Assembly (NCBI GenBank): GCA_000934455.1
Contig: KN882590.1
Span: forward strand, 122,756-186,755
Length of the DNA stretch: 64,000 nucleotides
Direction of reading: 5' to 3'
Origin: Apostichopus parvimensis
Lineage: Eukaryota > Echinodermata > Holothuroidea > Aspidochirotida > Stichopodidae
The notes beneath the pieces are model-generated. The model was not told the DNA's origin, did not search any database, and saw nothing but the letters and a program-made list of their open reading frames with translations. Below, piece after piece: positions 60,801 through 64,000 of this stretch (positions within the stretch are counted from its first letter, which is position 1; every line of letters starts with the position of its first letter). The position numbers were made by a program, and so were the translations under genes.

Positions 60801-61918
60801 TATAATTGATTTTAATGTTTGATAATGACTCTTTACATATTAATCTTTAACAATGTCATATAGTATGACATTAAAGACGTGGTTACTAGGATAAGTTAGC
60901 TATTTTATATTTTAGGAGAAGAACCGTATCAACATGAGAGTGTCAAAGACGTAGAAGAGAATATCAGACAGTTAAAGTTATTACCACGACCAATGTCTTG
61001 TCCCGGTTCGATGTAAGTATACTGCCGGCATGTAAACATTTCGTATGAAATATATTCAACACTATAACAACATTACAATATTTGTTATTAAAACAGTTAA
61101 GTTTTAGTTTTTATTGTAAATTTAACGCTTCTCTACAAGAATTGTAAACTGCTCTCTTTCTTTTCGTGTATTTTATGAAGTTTGTGTTTATTTTCAACTT
61201 TGAGGATAAATCATTTACATTGTTAACTTTCTGTTTATACTGTTCTAGATTTAGCATTATGCTTTCAGCCTGGACACAAACACGTGAGACGAGACCATCT
61301 ATATCTGAATTGAAAAACAAAATGAAAAACATTTCAGCGGAATATCTACCGGTAATAGGACTGTATATGTATAATGTCAATTATGTAGTCAATTTTATGT
61401 CAATTTTATAGTTTTATCCTCATCCTAATGATAAATTGATGGGTTAAAAGTCTCGGAAGTTCCTTTCATATTTGTACGGCGATATAGGTTTATACAAAAT
61501 GATGTATAGTCTTTCCGAAAATATTCGTTTTTTTATTTAATGCATCTTTGTAAGAAAACATACTAAACTCATGATAAATAGCGTATAGTATGTTATGGTA
61601 GTAATGTGTTGCTTAAACTAACGTTTTTACGAATCAAGTTCTTACATACCAACCACTTATTTTCATTAATATAGTCTTTATTGATCCTTATATGAACTTA
61701 TCCATTATTGTTTGTCCAGCTGTTTTATTTCCTGGCATATTTTTATTCTACAAGTTTCAAATATTTGTCAATAAAGTGACGGATAATGATAATTGAAACA
61801 ATTGAAACGATTTTCTTTTTGTTGGTGTTTACAGTCAGACGTGGCCCCACCATCCACTGATTACTTCAGTATCTCAGAACCTAACGCGGATTATGCTGTA
61901 CCCTGGGCAAATATTTGA
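51806..61918 (+). CDS. Gene D: Ig-domain receptor pseudokinase
   Basis: Exons: 51806-51869 (signal, [14 protein letters not shown]), 52344-52628, 53091-53441, 53795-53887, 53961-54081, 55078-55133, optional 55897-55965 and 56398-56466, then 57499-57663, 58236-58346, 58766-58953, 59958-60077, 60344-60455, 60916-61012, 61249-61351, 61835-61918. Without the optional exons the sum is 1950 nt (649 codons plus stop); both are symmetric and add 46 residues. Architecture as in gene C. Kinase substitutions: HPGLMTRK for HRDLAARN and DFW for DFG. A 214-base gap lies between juxtamembrane exons. Likely a plasma-membrane receptor without phosphotransfer; ligand unknown. A poly(A) signal AATAAA follows at 62177-62182. 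Confidence 0.85.
52344..52628 (+). CDS. Gene D exon 2: V-type Ig domain
   Basis: Phase 1-1, 95 residues: [41 protein letters not shown]. Closest in the window to gene C's Ig domain. Confidence 0.9.
53091..53441 (+). CDS. Gene D exon 3: membrane-proximal Ig-like domain
   Basis: Phase 1-1, 117 residues: [31 protein letters not shown]. The core tryptophan found in B and C is not present; the corresponding stretch is SLYLTFES. The cysteines remain. Confidence 0.85.
53795..53887 (+). CDS. Gene D exon 4: transmembrane segment
   Basis: Phase 1-1, 31 codons: [19 protein letters not shown] then [10 protein letters not shown] as stop-transfer signal. Confidence 0.9.
53961..55133 (+). CDS. Gene D juxtamembrane exons
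   Basis: 53961-54081 ([34 protein letters not shown]; phase 1 to 2) and 55078-55133 ([17 protein letters not shown]; phase 2 to 1). The first is longer than in B and [10 protein letters not shown] resembles the start of the kinase-like exon (DNVQLVSLL) and may be a partial copy of it. The roughly 1-kb intron between them holds a less AT-rich patch at about 54560-54720 that I cannot classify. Confidence 0.7.
55188..55401. other. Assembly gap (214 N)
   Basis: Run of N starting in an AT dinucleotide array. The right flank is a duplicate of sequence about 2 kb downstream. Confidence 0.95.
55402..55525 (+). repeat. Copy of the sequence before gene D's kinase exon
   Basis: atctgcatatctgctcagtt through cagtagctaacatttgcaaa is repeated almost without difference at 57364-57487, just upstream of exon 57499. 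Because it borders the gap it may be an assembly artefact. Confidence 0.9.
55897..55965 (+). CDS. Gene D optional juxtamembrane exon, copy 1
   Basis: 69 nt, phase 1-1, intact borders: [20 protein letters not shown] then GLS. Sits in the first of three roughly 500-base tandem units. Including or skipping it keeps the frame. Confidence 0.65.
56398..56466 (+). CDS. Gene D optional juxtamembrane exon, copy 2
   Basis: 69 nt, phase 1-1, intact borders: [20 protein letters not shown] then GLN. Differs from copy 1 at about a third of residues and adds a tyrosine (KMYKQ). Confidence 0.65.
56929..56993 (+). pseudogene. Gene D juxtamembrane exon, copy 3, broken
   Basis: [20 protein letters not shown], but the end reads gagggttaaactgacg where the others have gagggtttaa(g/a)tggtaag. 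The donor is lost and a stop follows, so use of this exon would truncate the protein before the kinase-like domain. Confidence 0.7.
57499..58346 (+). CDS. Gene D kinase-like N-lobe exons
   Basis: 57499-57663: [18 protein letters not shown] and EYFIAKTVS (ATP-site lysine). 58236-58346: [19 protein letters not shown] and [14 protein letters not shown]. Helix-C glutamate position is Met by my alignment. Confidence 0.9.
58766..58953 (+). CDS. Gene D hinge and helix D/E exon
   Basis: Phase 1 to 0, 188 nt as in B and [19 protein letters not shown], an Asn/Gln-rich insert, [16 protein letters not shown]. Confidence 0.9.
59040..59320 (-). mobile_element. tRNA-derived SINE in a gene D intron
   Basis: On the minus strand a tRNA-like head reads ggtcaattagttaaagtag (A-box region) and ggttcgaatcc (B box). 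It is followed by actacgttgtgtcctggcaa with gggac, then tttcaccaacgtgtataaat with gagaacctgtgaga, a body typical of widespread animal tRNA-SINEs. It lies antisense to gene D. The 3' end is not certain. Confidence 0.7.
59495..59546 (+). repeat. (GTAT)n microsatellite
   Basis: About 13 gtat units with a few gtatat variants, in the same intron as the SINE. Confidence 0.9.
59958..60077 (+). CDS. Gene D degenerate catalytic-loop exon
   Basis: Phase 0-0: [17 protein letters not shown] (catalytic Asp to Gly, Asn to Lys) and [15 protein letters not shown] (DFG Gly to Trp). Exactly 120 nt as in B and C. Confidence 0.9.
60344..61351 (+). CDS. Gene D kinase-like C-lobe exons
   Basis: 60344-60455 ([25 protein letters not shown]), 60916-61012 ([18 protein letters not shown]), 61249-61351 ([18 protein letters not shown]). 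Lengths and phases are the same as in genes B and C. Confidence 0.9.
61835..61918 (+). CDS. Gene D tail exon
   Basis: 27 codons and stop: [20 protein letters not shown] then I. TDYFSI fits the T-x-Y-x-x-I form of an immunoreceptor switch/inhibitory-type motif. ADYAVP is a second conserved tyrosine site. Confidence 0.85.
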   Translation, partial: SDVAPPSTDYFSISEPNADYAVPWANI

Positions 61919-62176
61919 TGTAATGTTTTATCTATACACTGAAACTATTTGACGCAAATCTACAGCGGAAACCAACGGATGAAACGGTTCAAGTACCAAT
62001 ATACAACATAAAGAAGACATTTTGTGCAAATCAATGTGATAATTACTATTAATTTTTTTTAAATAATCAAGCTGTGGATTTTCAAACTAAAGTGACTGAA
62101 TGAATACAAAGAATTACAGTGATGTATTATTTTTGTGTATAAGAAGTTAGTTTTCAAAGCTCATTTGCTGGGTATC

Positions 62177-62182
62177 AATAAA
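62177..62182 (+). terminator. Poly(A) signal of gene D
   Basis: AATAAA about 260 bases after the stop codon; the first canonical hexamer downstream of it. Confidence 0.6.
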
Positions 62183-64000
62183 ATGGAATATTTTACATCC
62201 GAGTAAAAAGTTATCATCCCATATTAAACACAAAAAAAAGCAATAAATACGTTATGGGGGATCACAAACAAATTATTACCACTTGACCACAACCTCGATA
62301 AAGACTGTTTTTAAAGAGGATTTGTTAACCATTATGTGTGCAATACATCGCAATTTTCAGTTAAAACGATATGCTAAAATCATTCTATGAGTGCGAGCTA
62401 ACCCTATTGTTGGAAATATTGCTAAACAACTGTATAATGAATTTACCCGTGTGTAAATGTTCATCATACTGTCTAAAACACTGTACCTAAATTAATTATG
62501 ATATTTTTTAAATTAATTTCCTTATCACTAATGCTGTTTAACAAGTTACTTAAAAAATTAGGGCCATTTCGCGTAAGTTGTTATGATCTATTTGTTCATG
62601 ATAAACTTGGAAGCTGCAGTTTTCCTTTAAACTCAACGTCACCTGCACACCAGAGGAAACAATCTTATCAACTCTCTCAAGTAGCTTCAAAAGTGTTTCC
62701 TATAAATAAATCTACCAGTCATTATCCGTTTGCATTTGTAAGGAACTAAACGGGTAACTCATTCATTCCCTCCAAAGGAACTATAAACTTGTAAAAGTGT
62801 GCAAGAAACACTGTAGACGGTGTCTTTAAAGTTGTCCGCTATGATGACGTATCGTTCGTGATTATCATAGCTCGTTTCAGATTGTTAACCTGAAAAGTAA
62901 AATACTCGTCATCACCGGGCCTCTATGATTAAGAACGTTAATGCAATTGATTCTAAAACATTTTCCATAGACGATAATTCCGATACATTTATCACGGATA
63001 ATAAGCAAATCAAGTTTACTACGGTTATCTTCGAGAATATTGCAGTTTAGTAGACACAATCCGAACTAGTCGACAATTAATGAAACAAACCATTTTGGAA
63101 AATATTGACCCTGTCTTTCGACATATGTAAAAGTTGACAAACAATGTGTAAGAGATACAAAAAGAAGAAATATAATTAACTTTATGAACTGTGCGAATCC
63201 TAAAGATGTTCAAATAGTATGAGAATTTTAATATGAGCAGAACTATTCCACTACTTCTTTTCAATTTCTATAACATATCAGTAGGTTAGCAATGATAGCC
63301 TGTCTAGAATGTGTTATCCAAATTGAAAGAGTGAAGGCATTTTGTTTTTAAAGCCTCATTTATTCAACTGTTAATGTACTGCTAATGCAAGTCTCCTAAT
63401 ATGTACAGTTTGCAAGTATCCAAGTTATATGATCTAATGGCATAGAGATTCTACTTTGCATGTATTTTTAAGGCGAGCAAAAATAAATGCTGAAATATTA
63501 TATTAAAAGACATTTAAATTTAAATTTCAAGCATGGTACCTTCGAATCGGTGAAAAGAAAATACATTTTGATGGTATTTTATGTATAGAATATAAAGATG
63601 AAGACATAAACCATGAACAGACAAAGAGTGAGTCTATTTATTTGTAATGACTTTCATTTGGAGAAAAGGCTTCTTCGAAAGTCAAACGTGAAAACAGAGG
63701 TTAGTGCTTCCTTTGTAACATGTGTGTTTGCTCTTTCTTCATGAGAAGAGCAAAGGTATATTCAACTCTTCTTGAGTGTATTTAAGCGATAATGAAAAGG
63801 GAACGTAAGATTATATTTGAAACAATAACGAAGATAGATAGCTTATTAATTTCTTTAAACTTAACAAAATGAAATTCTGACATTTATTACCTTTTCTATG
63901 AATAGTTGAAACTAAGATTTTTATAGAGTTAAATGTGTTAATATATTGTGTCGCGCACTCATTAACAATAAAAATTAATAAATCTCGATAGATTTCTTAG
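62183..64000. other. Non-coding stretch
   Basis: AT-rich DNA with no recognised gene or repeat. The short open frame at 62498-62749 shows no domain. Confidence 0.5.

Noticed and set aside
1-64000. CRISPR arrays, operons, bacterial promoters, riboswitches
   Set aside because: The DNA is eukaryotic. Repeats seen are microsatellites, local duplications or transposon pieces.

Overview
The window is animal (metazoan) genomic DNA. It is AT-rich, its genes are split into many short exons with GT/AG introns, and it carries LINE, SINE and hAT-type fragments. The receptor tyrosine kinase-like and immunoglobulin (Ig) domains, the tRNA-derived SINE and the L1-Tx1/CR1 type LINE pieces fit a marine invertebrate deuterostome. 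An echinoderm such as a sea cucumber is my best guess, but this is inference and not proven here. There are two assembly gaps (41425-41474 and 55188-55401).

The core of the window is a same-strand (+) tandem cluster of four related membrane-receptor genes, rebuilt here exon by exon. Gene A (14988-18719) encodes a signal peptide, two V-type Ig domains, a transmembrane (TM) segment and a short unrelated tail. Gene B (25498-34733, about 726 aa) has two V-type Ig domains, a membrane-proximal Ig-like domain, a TM segment and a kinase-like domain. Gene C (39376-46587, about 619 aa) and gene D (51806-61918, about 649 aa, or more with optional exons) have one V-type Ig domain, the membrane-proximal domain, a TM segment and the kinase-like domain. 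In B, C and D every exon joins in frame, the intron phases match exon for exon, and each ends in a short tail exon with tyrosine motifs.

The kinase-like domain looks catalytically dead in the same way in all three. The HRD aspartate is Gly or Ala, the catalytic-loop asparagine is Lys, the DFG glycine is Trp, the helix-C glutamate is missing and the activation segment has no tyrosine. The ATP-site lysine, a PPE motif and the C-lobe core remain. I read this as an expanding family of Ig-domain receptor pseudokinases. Gene A is a duplicate of B's 5' half that has no kinase, which resembles the paired-receptor layout seen in immune clusters. The function is not known from sequence.

Layout: 1-2183 is non-coding with a whole hAT-type miniature element (893-1281). 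2184-3698 is a broken leucine-rich-repeat (LRR) receptor gene whose end has been joined to an Ig-exon remnant. 3818-4198 is a foldback element. 4200-6500 holds tandem duplications. 6515-8349 is a 5'-truncated L1-Tx1-like LINE. 8750-11125 has scattered remnants of a second LRR gene copy. 11300-14390 is non-coding. Genes A to D follow, separated by non-coding tracts (18720-25497, 34734-39375 and 46588-51805) that hold a CR1-like LINE fragment (34860-35400) and several local duplications. 61919-64000 is gene D's 3' end plus non-coding DNA.
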